Shown here: in pieces, positions 45,035 through 54,617 of the stretch | How the letters are laid out: each line of letters begins with the position of its first letter | How positions within the stretch are numbered: position 1 is the stretch's first letter | NCBI RefSeq assembly: GCF_019431455.1 | Contig: NZ_JAHYSR010000005.1 | Coordinates: 62,001-126,000, forward strand | DNA: 64,000 nucleotides | Source of the DNA: Paracoccus bogoriensis | Lineage (GTDB): Bacteria; Pseudomonadota; Alphaproteobacteria; Rhodobacterales; Rhodobacteraceae | Direction of reading: 5' to 3' | Notes under the pieces: model-generated | What the model was told of the DNA's origin: nothing | The model's database searches: none | What the model saw: the letters and a program-made list of their open reading frames with translations, nothing else | Made by a program: the position numbers and the translations under genes

Positions 45035-46980
45035 CACTGAACCTGTGTGTTGATGGCATTGATCGCGGCCTGATTGACCTCGATCCGGTGCTGGCGCTGA
45101 ACATATCGCGCGTAATAGTCGAAGATGTCGTCCTGCAGCGATTGCCCGATCCGCGCGGCGACACGTTCCCGAACCGCCTGCCCGTCGGTGCTGGAGAGAT
45201 CCGCATCGGCCACCGCATCCAGACGGACCAGGATCACCCGGTCGCCGACATCGACGATTTCGACCTCGCCGGGTTCGTCCAGGGCGAAGGCGGTCTGGAT
45301 CGCCGCTTGCGGCAGGGTCGGCAGCCAGGAATTGCGCAACATCTGCGTTTCGGAAATCCAGGCATCACCAGGGGCCTCGCTGGCACCGCCGCTGGCGTCG
45401 GATGCGCCCTCGGCGGGCAGGGTAGCCGAACCGTCGGGGGTGGGTTGAAGGGCGCGCATCGGCTCAAGGACGGCATCGGCCAGCGCCGCGACCTGAAGGT
45501 TCTGAGCCAGTTCCAGAAGCTGCCGCTGCAATTCGGCCTGACGCCAATCGGCCAGGACATCGGCGCGCGCCTCGGCAAAGGGGATCAGCGCGGGGGGGAT
45601 CACCTCATCCAGACGCAGCGTATAGACGCCGCCATCGGCCAGTTCGAACAATTCGGGAAAGTCGCGTTCGGTGATGCTTTCGGCGCGCTCGCGGAAATCG
45701 GCATAGCCCGCAATACTGTCCTCGGGCGCCCCGAGATCGCGATGCCATTCGATCCGGCCGGCCTCCATTTCGGTCTCGGCGGCCAGATCCTCGATTGTCG
45801 CACCGCCGGCCAGCATATCCTCGAACTCCGCAGCGCGGTCCTGAATCAGGCGCGCGGCGCGGCTGAGCGCGGCTTCGGCGCGCAGGCCCTCGCGGGCTTC
45901 TTCAAAGGGCACATCGACCGGATCGAGGATCGCGTTCACGGAAAACAGCGCCCAGCCCAGATCGGTCTGGACGGGGCCCACGACCTGATTGCCTGGCGCG
46001 GCAAAGACCTCGGCCCCGGCGGCGCCCAGTTCGTCCTGGGTGACCGCGCCCAGATCGACATCATCCAGCGTCAGGCCACGTTGCAGCACAAGGCCCTCGA
46101 ACGACTGTTCGCCCGCCTCGATCGCGGCGGCGGCCTCGGCGGCCTGTTCCTGCGAGCCGAAGATCAGGCGACTCAGCAGGCGGCGTTCGGGTTGCTGGAA
46201 TTCGGCGATGTTCTGGTCATAGGCCGCACGCAGGGCGGCCTCGTCCAGCTCGACTTCGGGCGCCAGCATCTGGGGCGTGACCCAGGCATAGGAAATCACG
46301 CGCCGCTCGGGCGCGGTGAAGCGGTCGGCATTGGCGGCGTGCCAGGCCTCCAGCGTCGCTTCGTCGGGTTCGGCGATCGGGGCGGGCAGGTCGGCCTCGG
46401 TCAGTTCGCGCCAGCTGAAATCGCGGGTCTCCAGGATCCACCGCGCGGTCTGCTCGACCATCGGTTCGGGCGCGACGACACCTCCGGCCACGGCGCGTTG
46501 CAGCAAAAGCCGCGCTTCGTCGAGGCGGATCGCGGCCTCGAACTCGGCCTCGGTCAGGCGCTCACGGCGCAGCACTTCGGCATAGGCGGCGCGGTCAAAG
46601 CGCCCGTTCGGCCCGCGGAAGGCATCGGCGGCCAGGATCGTCTGGGCCACACGCTCGTCCCCGACCGAGACACCCATCACGCGGGCCTGTTCGGCCAAGG
46701 CTGCGGCGGTGAACAGGTTGGCCTGCACGGCCTGCGGCAGGCCCATCGCCTGCGCCTCGGCCATGCTCAGCGGGCGGCCGGTCTGGCGGGTGATGGCCAT
46801 CATCTCGCCGCGCAGCGCGCGGGCATATTCGTCGGCGGTCACGCGGGTCTCGCCCACCCGGCCCACGGCGGTTGACCCGCCCGAAAAGCTGGTCACGCCA
46901 AAACCCCCGAGCCCCAGGACCATCAGACCCATCAGGATCCAGACGATCGTCGATTTGCCCTTTGCGCGCAGGTTGGCCAT
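45034..46980 (-). CDS. ppiD: Periplasmic peptidyl-prolyl isomerase PpiD/SurA type
   Basis: Membrane-anchored folding factor for outer-membrane proteins. 648 residues: cytoplasmic start MANLRAKGKS, one anchor helix (IVWILMGLMVLGLGGFGVTSF), SurA_N-like chaperone region, a parvulin-like domain around residues 240-360 (RRLLSRLIFGSQEQAAEAAAAIEAG; GDL-like DLGAVTQDELGAAGAEVFA), and a long C-terminal region with an unstructured Ala/Ser/Gly stretch. The parvulin motif is degenerate, common in this family. It is followed directly by trpE. Confidence 0.88.
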   Translation of the reverse strand: MANLRAKGKSTIVWILMGLMVLGLGGFGVTSFSGGSTAVGRVGETRVTADEYARALRGEMMAITRQTGRPLSMAEAQAMGLPQAVQANLFTAAALAEQARVMGVSVGDERVAQTILAADAFRGPNGRFDRAAYAEVLRRERLTEAEFEAAIRLDEARLLLQRAVAGGVVAPEPMVEQTARWILETRDFSWRELTEADLPAPIAEPDEATLEAWHAANADRFTAPERRVISYAWVTPQMLAPEVELDEAALRAAYDQNIAEFQQPERRLLSRLIFGSQEQAAEAAAAIEAGEQSFEGLVLQRGLTLDDVDLGAVTQDELGAAGAEVFAAPGNQVVGPVQTDLGWALFSVNAILDPVDVPFEEAREGLRAEAALSRAARLIQDRAAEFEDMLAGGATIEDLAAETEMEAGRIEWHRDLGAPEDSIAGYADFRERAESITERDFPELFELADGGVYTLRLDEVIPPALIPFAEARADVLADWRQAELQRQLLELAQNLQVAALADAVLEPMRALQPTPDGSATLPAEGASDASGGASEAPGDAWISETQMLRNSWLPTLPQAAIQTAFALDEPGEVEIVDVGDRVILVRLDAVADADLSSTDGQAVRERVAARIGQSLQDDIFDYYARYVQRQHRIEVNQAAINAINTQVQ

Positions 46981-47043
46981 GGCTTGTCCTTGTGCTTGTC
47001 GTCGCTGCCGTCTTTAGGACGGCACGGCCCTCGCGACAAGCCG

Positions 47044-48219
47044 TCAGCCGCGCAAGAGGCCAAGCCTTTCGGCAAGTTGACCGATCCCGGCCGCATCGAC
47101 ATTGGCGAAGGCGATCCGCAGATGGCGCGCGCCCGACGGGTCGTCATCGGGGGTGAACATCGTGCCGGGCAGCGCCAGAACGCCGATCTCGGCCACCATG
47201 CGCCGCGCCAGATCGGCCGAGCTTTCGGCAAAGGGATGTTCAATCCAGGCGAAATAGGCGCCCACGCTTTTCAGCCGCCAGCCCGGCAGGGCCGACAGCG
47301 CCTTGTCCGCCGCCGCCCGCCGCGCCAGGATCTCGGCCCGCTCGCCGGCCAGCCAAGGCCCAAGGTTGCGCATCCCCCAGACCGCGCCGATCTGGCCCGG
47401 CTGGCTGGGCGAGATGGCGACGGTGTCGAGGAACTTCTCGATCTGGGCCAGCCGCGCGGGGTTCGCGATCAGCGCGCCGACGCGGTGTCCGGTCAGGCGA
47501 TAGGCCTTGGAAAAGCTGTAGAGCTGGATCGCCGTCTCGTCCCAGCCGGGCCGGGTCAGCAAGTCATGAGGCGCGCCCTCGCGGCTGTCGAAATCGCGAT
47601 AGGTCTCGTCGAGGACCAGCGCGATGCCGTGGCGGCGCGCCAGATCGTGGAAGCGCCCGACCAGCGCGGCCGGATATTCCGCCCCCGAGGGATTGTTGGG
47701 CGTGACCAGCACAATGGCGCGGGTCCGGGGTGTGATCAGTGCTTCGGCCCGCTCGGGATCGGGCAGCATGTCGTCGCCGCAGGCCAAAGGCACGGTTTCG
47801 ACGCCCGCCATATCAAGCCACATCTTGTGGTTGAAATACCACGGCGTCGGCAGGATCACCTGATCCCCCGGCCCCGCAAGGCTGGCCATGACCGCGCAGA
47901 AGGCCTGATTGCAGCCCTGCGTGATCGCCACCTGTTCCGCCTCGACCGATCCGCCATATCCCGCCGAGAACGCCCGCGCCAATTCCGCGCGCAGATCCGC
48001 ATTGCCCAGAACGGGCCCGTAAAGATGCGCCTCGGGTCGGGTCAGCAGCGCATCCGCCATCGCACGGCGCAGCCCTTCGGGCGGTGGATCGACGGGCGCG
48101 GCCTGGCTGACATTCAGCAAGGGGCGGTCGGGGGCGAAGGTCACGCCGTCCAGCCAGCGGCGAGCCTCCATCACGGGCGGCGCGAAAGTGGCGGCGAGCA
48201 GGGGATTGGTGGGGGTCAT
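47044..48219 (-). CDS. Class I/II PLP-dependent aminotransferase
   Basis: 391 residues of fold type I: N-terminal LLNVSQAAPVDPPPEGLRRAM, cofactor contacts TQGCNQAFCAVMASLAGPGDQVI, VTPNNPSGAEYP, the aspartate in LVLDETYRDFD, and PLP lysine in YSFSKAYRLTGHRVGALI. It resembles aspartate-type aminotransferases of unassigned specificity; the substrate cannot be told from sequence. It starts right after the stop of the upstream proline-rich gene (adjacent codons), so those two are a transcription unit. 63 bases separate it from ppiD. Confidence 0.88.
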   Translation of the reverse strand: MTPTNPLLAATFAPPVMEARRWLDGVTFAPDRPLLNVSQAAPVDPPPEGLRRAMADALLTRPEAHLYGPVLGNADLRAELARAFSAGYGGSVEAEQVAITQGCNQAFCAVMASLAGPGDQVILPTPWYFNHKMWLDMAGVETVPLACGDDMLPDPERAEALITPRTRAIVLVTPNNPSGAEYPAALVGRFHDLARRHGIALVLDETYRDFDSREGAPHDLLTRPGWDETAIQLYSFSKAYRLTGHRVGALIANPARLAQIEKFLDTVAISPSQPGQIGAVWGMRNLGPWLAGERAEILARRAAADKALSALPGWRLKSVGAYFAWIEHPFAESSADLARRMVAEIGVLALPGTMFTPDDDPSGARHLRIAFANVDAAGIGQLAERLGLLRG

Positions 48220-48888
48220 TCAGTCACGTTCCAGTCGGCGCAGGTCGCTGAGATCGGGCGGCAGGGACAGATCCAGCGTGGGCGCATACAGGCGCGGGAT
48301 TGCCACGGGTTCGGCAAGGGGTCCGGCGGTCGGAGGGGAAACAGGCGCCGGGTCGGCGGGGGCGGGCGCCACGGGCGCCTCGTCGCGCGGGGCGCGCGAG
48401 GTGGATTGCGGCGCGGCGGGGCGGTCGGGCGGCGACGCGCCCTCGGCGCCGGGCAGGTCCAGCGCGGGGCCGTCGGCCACCGGCACAGGCTGGCCGTGCA
48501 AGGGCGCGTCGGGATCGGGCGCGGCCTCGGGGCGCGCGGACCCGCCGGTCGCGGCGACGGGGGCGGTCTCGGAGACGGGCGGCGCGATGGCGGGCGCGGG
48601 CGCAGGCAGGGCGGCCGTGCCGCTGACAGGCGCGGGCAGGCGCGGCGGCAGATCGCCCGACCGCCCGAATTCGGACCCGACCGGCACATCCAGCGTCCCG
48701 AGGGCGGGGCCGCCCTCGGCCAGAGCGGGGGCAGATATGGCGGGCTGTGCCTCGGGCGCGGTCGGGTGCGGGTCGGGAAGCGCATCCGCCGGCGGCTCGG
48801 ACAGCGGCCGGACAAGCCAGCCCGCCACGATCATCACCACAGCCGCAGCTGCGCCATGGACCAACCCCCGAAAGAAACCGCCTGCCAT
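48220..48888 (-). CDS. Proline/alanine-rich single-pass membrane protein
   Basis: 222 residues: an N-terminal anchor (MAGGFFRGLVHGAAAAVVMIVAGWLVRPL), then about 190 residues of Pro/Ala/Ser-rich disordered sequence and a short end (IPRLYAPTLDLSLPPDLSDLRRLERD). The start resembles the anchor and linker of Rhodobacterales 'divergent polysaccharide deacetylase' (YibQ-like) proteins, but the deacetylase domain is missing. It may be a truncated remnant or an independent linker protein. ATG 48888 follows GAAGAG; codon bias is consistent with coding. Confidence 0.6.
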   Translation of the reverse strand: MAGGFFRGLVHGAAAAVVMIVAGWLVRPLSEPPADALPDPHPTAPEAQPAISAPALAEGGPALGTLDVPVGSEFGRSGDLPPRLPAPVSGTAALPAPAPAIAPPVSETAPVAATGGSARPEAAPDPDAPLHGQPVPVADGPALDLPGAEGASPPDRPAAPQSTSRAPRDEAPVAPAPADPAPVSPPTAGPLAEPVAIPRLYAPTLDLSLPPDLSDLRRLERD

Positions 48889-49067
48889 CTGCTCTTCTTC
48901 CCGCGCCGAATCGTTCCGACTCGACGCTGCCTGCTCCTGCCGCCGAAGGGACAAGGCAAATGCCGCTCTTGACCCTTGGTCGCGCTTTGCCCCATCTATA
49001 GCCGACGCTTTCGCGGGGGGAAACCGCCCCCATGCCAAGGCCCCGAACTGCCTGAGACGGGTGCATC

Positions 49068-49658
49068 ATGATCCTTCTGATCGACAATTACGACAGCTTC
49101 ACCTGGAATCTCGTCCATTACATGGGCGAAGCCGGAGCCGAGGTCATCGTGCGCCGCAACGACCAGATCACCGTGGACGAGGCGCTGGACATGGCGCCCG
49201 AAGGCATCGTGATCTCGCCCGGCCCCTGCGATCCGGCGCAGGCAGGGATCTGCCTCGACCTGATCCGGGCGGCGGCAGAACGCGCCGTTCCGCTGTTCGG
49301 CGTCTGCCTGGGCCACCAGGCCATCGGCGAGGCCTTCGGCGGCCATGTCGTGCGCGCCAACCGCATCCTGCACGGCAAGGTCGATGCGATAAGCCATGAC
49401 GGCACGGGGGTCTTCTCCGGCCTGCCCTCGCCCCTGAAGGCGACGCGCTATCATTCGCTGACCGTCCAGCCCGAGACGCTGCCCAATTGCCTGCGCATCA
49501 CCGCGACCTCGGATGACGGCACGATCATGGGCCTGATCCACGAGGCGCTGCCCATCGAGGGCGTGCAGTTCCACCCCGAATCCATCGCCTCGGAATACGG
49601 GCACGAGATGATCCGCAACTTTCTCGACCGCTGTGCGGCCCGCAAGGACGCCGCATGA
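49068..49658 (+). CDS. trpG: Anthranilate synthase component II (glutaminase)
   Basis: Glutamine amidotransferase supplying ammonia to TrpE. 196 residues: [20 protein letters not shown] at the start, oxyanion loop [12 protein letters not shown], catalytic Cys in [17 protein letters not shown], and His-Glu in [12 protein letters not shown]. It is first in the plus-strand run trpG-trpD-ung-trpC-moaC-moeA. In 48889-49067 there is a GC hairpin just before the start but no convincing promoter or Trp leader peptide. It may also serve as PabA, as is common. Confidence 0.96.
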   Translation: MILLIDNYDSFTWNLVHYMGEAGAEVIVRRNDQITVDEALDMAPEGIVISPGPCDPAQAGICLDLIRAAAERAVPLFGVCLGHQAIGEAFGGHVVRANRILHGKVDAISHDGTGVFSGLPSPLKATRYHSLTVQPETLPNCLRITATSDDGTIMGLIHEALPIEGVQFHPESIASEYGHEMIRNFLDRCAARKDAA

Positions 49659-50674
49659 CCGACATCCGGCCCCTGATCGGCATCGCCGCCGAACGCGCCC
49701 TGACCGCAGCCGAGGCGGCCGAGGCTTTTTCCGCGCTGTTCGACGGCGCCGCCACGCCGGCCCAGATCGGCGGTCTGCTGATGGCCTTGCGCGTGCGCGG
49801 CGAGACGGTCGAGGAAATCGCCGCCGCCGCAGGTGCGATGCGGGCACGCATGAACCGGATCACGGCCCCCGATGACGCGATGGACATTGTCGGCACCGGC
49901 GGCGACGGCAAAGGCACGCTGAACATCTCGACCGCGACGGCCTTTGTTGTGGCGGGGGCGGGCGTGCCGGTCGCCAAGCACGGCAACCGCAACCTGTCGT
50001 CGAAATCCGGCGCGGCGGATGCGCTGACGCAGATGGGCATCAACGTGATGGGCGGCCCTGCCGTCGCGCAGCGGGCGATCGCACAAGCGGGCATCTGCTT
50101 CATGATGGCACCGATGCACCACCCGGCGATGCGCCATGTCGGCCCGCCCCGCGCCGAACTCGGCACTCGCACGATCTTCAACCTGCTGGGGCCGCTGACC
50201 AATCCCGCGGGCGTGCGCCGCCAGCTCACGGGCGCCTTCTCGACCGCCTGGCTGCGCCCGATGGCAGAGGTGCTGCGCGATCTGGGCAGCGAGGCGGCCT
50301 GGCTGGTCCATGGCAGCGACGGCACCGACGAGATCACCATTGCGGGCGAAACCCACGTCGTGGCGCTGAACGATGGCCGGATCGAGGAATTCACCGTCAC
50401 GCCCGAAGATGCGGGCCTGCCGCGCCACCCGTTCGAGGCGATCATCGGCGGCACGCCGGCACAGAACGCGCGCGCCTTCCGCGCCCTGCTTGAGGGCGAG
50501 ACCGGCGCCTATCGCGATGCGGTCCTGCTGAACGCGGCGGCGGCCCTGCTGATCGCGGGGCGCACGGCCGATCTGCGCGAGGGGGCGGCGATGGCCGCCC
50601 ATTCGATCGACAGCGGCGCTGCCCGCGCCCGGCTGACCGCGCTGGCCGAGATCACCGGCGCGCCAGAATCGTGA
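49655..50674 (+). CDS. trpD: Anthranilate phosphoribosyltransferase
   Basis: Adds ribose 5-phosphate from PRPP to anthranilate. 339 residues: glycine-rich PRPP loop [69 protein letters not shown] and the metal-binding HGSDGTDEI. It overlaps trpG by ATGA and ung by four bases (GTGA). Confidence 0.97.
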   Translation: MTDIRPLIGIAAERALTAAEAAEAFSALFDGAATPAQIGGLLMALRVRGETVEEIAAAAGAMRARMNRITAPDDAMDIVGTGGDGKGTLNISTATAFVVAGAGVPVAKHGNRNLSSKSGAADALTQMGINVMGGPAVAQRAIAQAGICFMMAPMHHPAMRHVGPPRAELGTRTIFNLLGPLTNPAGVRRQLTGAFSTAWLRPMAEVLRDLGSEAAWLVHGSDGTDEITIAGETHVVALNDGRIEEFTVTPEDAGLPRHPFEAIIGGTPAQNARAFRALLEGETGAYRDAVLLNAAAALLIAGRTADLREGAAMAAHSIDSGAARARLTALAEITGAPES

Positions 50675-51309
50675 CGCCGCCTGCTGCCTGGGCTCATCTG
50701 CCCTTTTTCCGCAGTCAATGGCCCGCCATCAGCGACCGGCTGGCCGCCCTGCCCGATTTTCTGCCCGGACCCAAGCGCCTGTTCGCCGCGCTGGAGGCCA
50801 CGCCGCCCGAAAAAGTGCGCGTCGTGATCCTGGGACAGGATCCATACCCGACACCGGGCCATGCCAACGGGCTGGCCTTTTCGGTGGAACGTGGCGTGGC
50901 CTTGCCCCGCTCTCTGGTCAATATTTTCAAGGAATTGCAGGCCGATCTGGGCGGCGTTCCCGCGAATGGCGATCTGTCCTTTTGGGCAGAGCAAGGGGTT
51001 TTGCTGCTCAACACATCGCTCAGCGTGATGCCGGGTCAGGCGGGAGCACATGCGGGCTGGGGCTGGGACCGACTGGCCCGGCAGGCCGTGGCCGAGTCGC
51101 AGAGGCACGGCCCGCTGGCCTTCCTGATCTGGGGCAACCAGGCGCAGAAGGCGCTGGCGGGCCTGCCGCGCGCGGGCGATCTGACCATCGCCACCCCCCA
51201 TCCCTCGCCGCTTTCGGCGCGACGGGGTTTTTTCGGCTCGCGGCCCTTCAGCCGGATCAATGACTGGCTGGCCGCGTCGGGTCGGGGCCGGATCGACTGG
51301 ATCGGCTGA
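50671..51309 (+). CDS. ung: Uracil-DNA glycosylase (family 1)
   Basis: Removes uracil from DNA to start base excision repair. 212 residues: water-activating loop [21 protein letters not shown] (E. coli has GQDPYHGPGQAHG), [23 protein letters not shown] and the leucine loop [18 protein letters not shown] with the catalytic His. The start is GTG overlapping the trpD stop. A DNA repair gene therefore sits inside the tryptophan operon and will be made with it. 44 bases follow before trpC. Confidence 0.94.
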   Translation: MTPPAAWAHLPFFRSQWPAISDRLAALPDFLPGPKRLFAALEATPPEKVRVVILGQDPYPTPGHANGLAFSVERGVALPRSLVNIFKELQADLGGVPANGDLSFWAEQGVLLLNTSLSVMPGQAGAHAGWGWDRLARQAVAESQRHGPLAFLIWGNQAQKALAGLPRAGDLTIATPHPSPLSARRGFFGSRPFSRINDWLAASGRGRIDWIG

Positions 51310-51353
51310 TCCGCCCCCTTCCCCCGGACGGCCTGTGCGGCTAGAACCGGGGC

Positions 51354-52145
51354 ATGAACATTCTTGACAAGATCAAGGCCTACAAGCTGGACGAGATCGC
51401 CGCCGCCCGCGCGGCGCGTCCGCTGGCCGAACTCGAGGCGCAGGCCCGCGCCGCCGATGCCCCGCGCGGCTTTGCCCGCGCCCTCGACCGCGCCGCACAG
51501 ACCGGCCCGGCGCTGATCGCCGAGATCAAGAAGGCCAGCCCCTCGAAGGGACTGATCCGGCCCGATTTCGACCCGCCGGCCCTCGCGCGTGCCTATCAGG
51601 CAGGCGGCGCGGCCTGCCTGTCGGTGCTGACCGACGGCCCCAGTTTTCAGGGCGCGCCCGACTATCTGGCCCAGGCCCGCGCGGCCTGCGATCTGCCTGT
51701 GCTGCGCAAGGATTTCCTCTATGACACCTATCAGGTGGCAGAGGCCCGCGCCTGGGGTGCCGATTGCATCCTGATCATCATGGCTTCGGTCGAGGATGCG
51801 CTGGCCCGCGATCTTGAGGACGCTGCGATCCATTGGGGCATGGATGTGCTGGTCGAGGTGCATGACGCCCACGAACTGGACCGCGCGCTGGCGCTGAAAT
51901 CGCCGCTGATCGGGGTGAACAACCGCAACCTCAAGACCTTCGAGGTGACGCTGGACGTGACCCGCAATCTGGCGCCCCGCATCCCGGCCGGCCGGCAGCT
52001 TGTCTGCGAAAGCGGCCTGTTCACGCCTGCCGATCTGGGAGCGATGATGCAGGTGGGCGCCCGGCGCTTCCTGATCGGCGAAAGTCTGATGCGGCAGGCC
52101 GATGTTGCTGCGGCCACCCGCGCCATCCTGAAGGTCGCGGCATGA
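51354..52145 (+). CDS. trpC: Indole-3-glycerol phosphate synthase
   Basis: Closes the indole ring from carboxyphenylaminodeoxyribulose phosphate. 263-residue TIM barrel: [17 protein letters not shown], catalytic Lys in [48 protein letters not shown], and phosphate loop [21 protein letters not shown]. It has its own start 44 bases after ung and overlaps moaC by ATGA. The separate trpF, trpB and trpA genes are not in the window. Confidence 0.96.
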   Translation: MNILDKIKAYKLDEIAAARAARPLAELEAQARAADAPRGFARALDRAAQTGPALIAEIKKASPSKGLIRPDFDPPALARAYQAGGAACLSVLTDGPSFQGAPDYLAQARAACDLPVLRKDFLYDTYQVAEARAWGADCILIIMASVEDALARDLEDAAIHWGMDVLVEVHDAHELDRALALKSPLIGVNNRNLKTFEVTLDVTRNLAPRIPAGRQLVCESGLFTPADLGAMMQVGARRFLIGESLMRQADVAAATRAILKVAA

Positions 52146-52615
52146 GCCTGACGCATTTCGACCCAACCGGCCAGGCCCATATGGTCGATGTTTCGGCGAA
52201 ACCCGCCACCCTGCGCGAGGCCGTGGCCGAAGGTGTCGTTCGCATGAGGCCCGAGACCTTGGCCCTCGCCCAGGGCGGCGGGGCCAAGGGCGATGTGCTG
52301 GGGGTCGCGCGACTGGCGGGGATCATGGGCGCCAAGCGCACGGCCGACCTGATCCCGCTCTGTCATCCCCTGCCTTTGTCCAAGGTCTCGCTGGACCTGG
52401 ACGCCGATCCGGGGTTGCCCGGCATCCGAGTGACAGCGACCGTCCGCACCACCGGACCGACCGGCGTCGAGATGGAGGCGCTGACGGCCGTGACCACCGC
52501 CTGCCTGACGATCTATGACATGCTGAAGGCGGCCGAAAAAGGCATGGAGATTCAAGGCGTCAGACTGATTTCCAAGACGGGGGGCAAGTCGGGCCACTAT
52601 CGGGTTGCGCCATGA
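52142..52615 (+). CDS. moaC: Cyclic pyranopterin monophosphate synthase MoaC
   Basis: Forms cPMP in molybdenum cofactor synthesis. 157 residues with the conserved [50 protein letters not shown] and [19 protein letters not shown]; the C-terminal KTGGKSGHY is exact. Start overlaps trpC, end overlaps moeA (both ATGA), so Moco genes ride on the trp transcript, an arrangement I associate with alphaproteobacteria. Confidence 0.97.
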   Translation: MSLTHFDPTGQAHMVDVSAKPATLREAVAEGVVRMRPETLALAQGGGAKGDVLGVARLAGIMGAKRTADLIPLCHPLPLSKVSLDLDADPGLPGIRVTATVRTTGPTGVEMEALTAVTTACLTIYDMLKAAEKGMEIQGVRLISKTGGKSGHYRVAP

Positions 52616-53790
52616 TCACGGTTGCCGAAGCTCGGGCTCGCGTCCTGGCGCTGGCCTCTGCCCCGCGCGCCGAGACGATCGGCCTTGAGGCCGCCTATGG
52701 CCGCGCTCTGCTGGACGCCCCTCCCACCGCTCTGACAAATCCTCCCTTCGACAGCGCCGCAATGGATGGCTACGCCCTGCGCGATGCCGACCTGCCCGGT
52801 CCGCTGACGATCATCGGCGAGGCTGCCGCCGGCCATCCCTGGCATGGCACCCCGCGCCCCGGAACCGCCATCCGCATCTTCACCGGCGCGCCCGTCCCCG
52901 CGTTCTACGACCGTGTCGAGATGCAGGAAAACACCATCCGCGACGGCGATAGGGTCACGGTCATCAACCCCTCGACCGAGCGCCATATTCGCCCGCGCGG
53001 CTCGGATTTCGTCGCAGGCCACCGTCTGGCACCGGGCCGCAGGCTGTCGGCGGCCGATATCGGTCTGTTGGCGGCAATGAACATTCCTCGGGTTCAGGTT
53101 GCACGCCGACCCGTTGTCGCGATCCTGCCGACCGGCGACGAGTTGTTACAACCCGGCGCGACCCCTCGCCAAGGCCAGATCATCGCATCGAACCACCTTG
53201 CCATCGCGGCGCTGGCCACCCAGGCCGGAGCCCAGCCCCGCCTGCTGCCGATCGCCGGCGATACGGCATCTGACCTGCAAGAGGGTCTGAATGCAGCACA
53301 AGGGGCGGATCTTCTGGTCACGATCGGAGGCGCTTCGGTGGGAGATCGGGACATGATTGCAAAAATCGCGCCCGATCAGGGGTTCAAGCGCGATTTTCAC
53401 AAGATTTCGATGCGTCCGGGCAAGCCTCTTCTGTCAGGAATGCTGGGAACCATGCCTTTGCTGGGCCTGCCCGGAAACCCTGTTTCGGCAATAATATGCG
53501 GCATCTTGTTCATGCAGCCGCTGCTGCGGGCGATGCAGGGGATCAACCCCGGACCCAAACGCCATCGCGCCCGGCTTGCGCGCGCCCTGCCGCCCGAGGG
53601 TTCGCGCGAACATTACCTTCGTGCAATCCTGAAACCAGGGGAGGATCTGCCCCGCGCCGATCCGTTCGAGCGTCAGGACTCTGCGCTGCTGTCAGTCCTG
53701 TCTTCGGCCGAGGCGCTTCTGGTGCGCCCGGCAGGCGACCCCGCCCGCGAGGCAGGAGAGATCCTGGACTACATCCCTCTTGACCCCTGA
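52612..53790 (+). CDS. moeA: Molybdopterin molybdotransferase MoeA
   Basis: Inserts molybdate into adenylated molybdopterin. 392 residues in the MoeA domain order: domain [14 protein letters not shown] and [13 protein letters not shown]-binding domain III with [26 protein letters not shown] and [22 protein letters not shown] and [11 protein letters not shown], then the beta domain IV. The xanthine dehydrogenase in this window is a consumer of the cofactor. It is last of the overlapping run; 96 bases separate it from lexA. Confidence 0.95.
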   Translation: MITVAEARARVLALASAPRAETIGLEAAYGRALLDAPPTALTNPPFDSAAMDGYALRDADLPGPLTIIGEAAAGHPWHGTPRPGTAIRIFTGAPVPAFYDRVEMQENTIRDGDRVTVINPSTERHIRPRGSDFVAGHRLAPGRRLSAADIGLLAAMNIPRVQVARRPVVAILPTGDELLQPGATPRQGQIIASNHLAIAALATQAGAQPRLLPIAGDTASDLQEGLNAAQGADLLVTIGGASVGDRDMIAKIAPDQGFKRDFHKISMRPGKPLLSGMLGTMPLLGLPGNPVSAIICGILFMQPLLRAMQGINPGPKRHRARLARALPPEGSREHYLRAILKPGEDLPRADPFERQDSALLSVLSSAEALLVRPAGDPAREAGEILDYIPLDP

Positions 53791-53827
53791 CGATTAACGA
53801 TTTCTTCACCTCGATCCTTTCAGCTTG

Positions 53828-53867
53828 TTGACGAGATTCGCAGGCTCGGCTAGAACAATGAAAGAAC
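53828..53867 (+). promoter_or_regulatory. lexA promoter with alphaproteobacterial SOS box
   Basis: TTGACG (53828-53833) and TAGAAC (53851-53856) form a -35/-10 pair with a 17-base spacer. GAAC-AATGAAA-GAAC (53853-53867) is an exact GAAC-N7-GAAC, the reverse complement of the alphaproteobacterial SOS box GTTC-N7-GTTC, and covers the -10 element. LexA bound there would block its own promoter. Confidence 0.85.
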
Positions 53868-53886
53868 TTTTGGGGGATTGCGGGCG

Positions 53887-54597
53887 ATGCTCACGAAGAA
53901 GCAAATTCAATTGCTGGAATTCATACAGAAGCGCATGGACCGCGACGGCGTGCCGCCCTCGTTCGAGGAGATGAAGGATGCGCTGGATCTTCGATCCAAA
54001 TCAGGAATTCATCGACTGGTCACGGCTCTGGAGGAGCGCGGCTTCATCCGCCGCCTGCCTCATCGCGCCCGCGCGCTGGAGATCGTGCGCCTGCCGGATG
54101 CCCTGTTGCCGCGCAATATGCCTGCCACCCAGCCCGACGGGTTCAGCCCGCGCGTCGTTCCGGGTAGTCGCGCGTCGCGCCCCCGCGGGGCGATGTCGGT
54201 TGTGGACAGCCCTGCTGTCGATTTGCCGCTGATGGGTCGGATCGCCGCTGGCGTCCCGATCGAGGCAATCAGCGAAGTCAGCCACCACGTTGCGGTGCCG
54301 GGCACCATGCTGACCGGGCGCGAACATCACTACGCCCTTGAAGTGACAGGCGATTCGATGATCGATGCCGGGATCAATGATGGGGACATCGTCGTGATCC
54401 GTGAACAGGATACGGCCGAGAACGGCGATATTGTCGTAGCCTTGGTCGATGGTCAGGAGGCAACGCTTAAGCGCTATCGCCGCAAGGGTTCCATGATCGC
54501 GCTTGAGGCCGCGAATCCCGCCTATGAGACGCGCGTTCTGCCGCAGGACCGCGTTCGCATCCAGGGTCGTCTGGTCGGCTTGATCCGTAGTTATTGA
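53887..54597 (+). CDS. lexA: LexA repressor
   Basis: SOS repressor and self-cleaving protease. 236 residues: winged HTH ([56 protein letters not shown] in outline), a long linker, cleavage site Ala121-Gly122 in [11 protein letters not shown], catalytic Ser157 in [11 protein letters not shown] and Lys195 in QEATLKRY. The chosen ATG is three codons after an in-frame TTG and gives the standard MLTKKQ start. Autoregulation is indicated by the SOS box at 53853-53867. It converges on hemC with a 20-base gap. Confidence 0.97.
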   Translation: MLTKKQIQLLEFIQKRMDRDGVPPSFEEMKDALDLRSKSGIHRLVTALEERGFIRRLPHRARALEIVRLPDALLPRNMPATQPDGFSPRVVPGSRASRPRGAMSVVDSPAVDLPLMGRIAAGVPIEAISEVSHHVAVPGTMLTGREHHYALEVTGDSMIDAGINDGDIVVIREQDTAENGDIVVALVDGQEATLKRYRRKGSMIALEAANPAYETRVLPQDRVRIQGRLVGLIRSY

Positions 54598-54617
54598 TCG
54601 CGACAAGTTGGCGCAGG

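Noticed and set aside
46984-48972. 662-codon plus-strand frame over the aminotransferase and proline-rich genes
   Set aside because: Antisense shadow with Gly/Arg repeats opposite a proline/alanine-rich coding sequence.
49008-49034. Attenuator or Trp leader peptide before trpG
   Set aside because: A short GGGGG/CCCCC hairpin precedes the start, but there is no small open frame with tandem Trp codons and no T tract.
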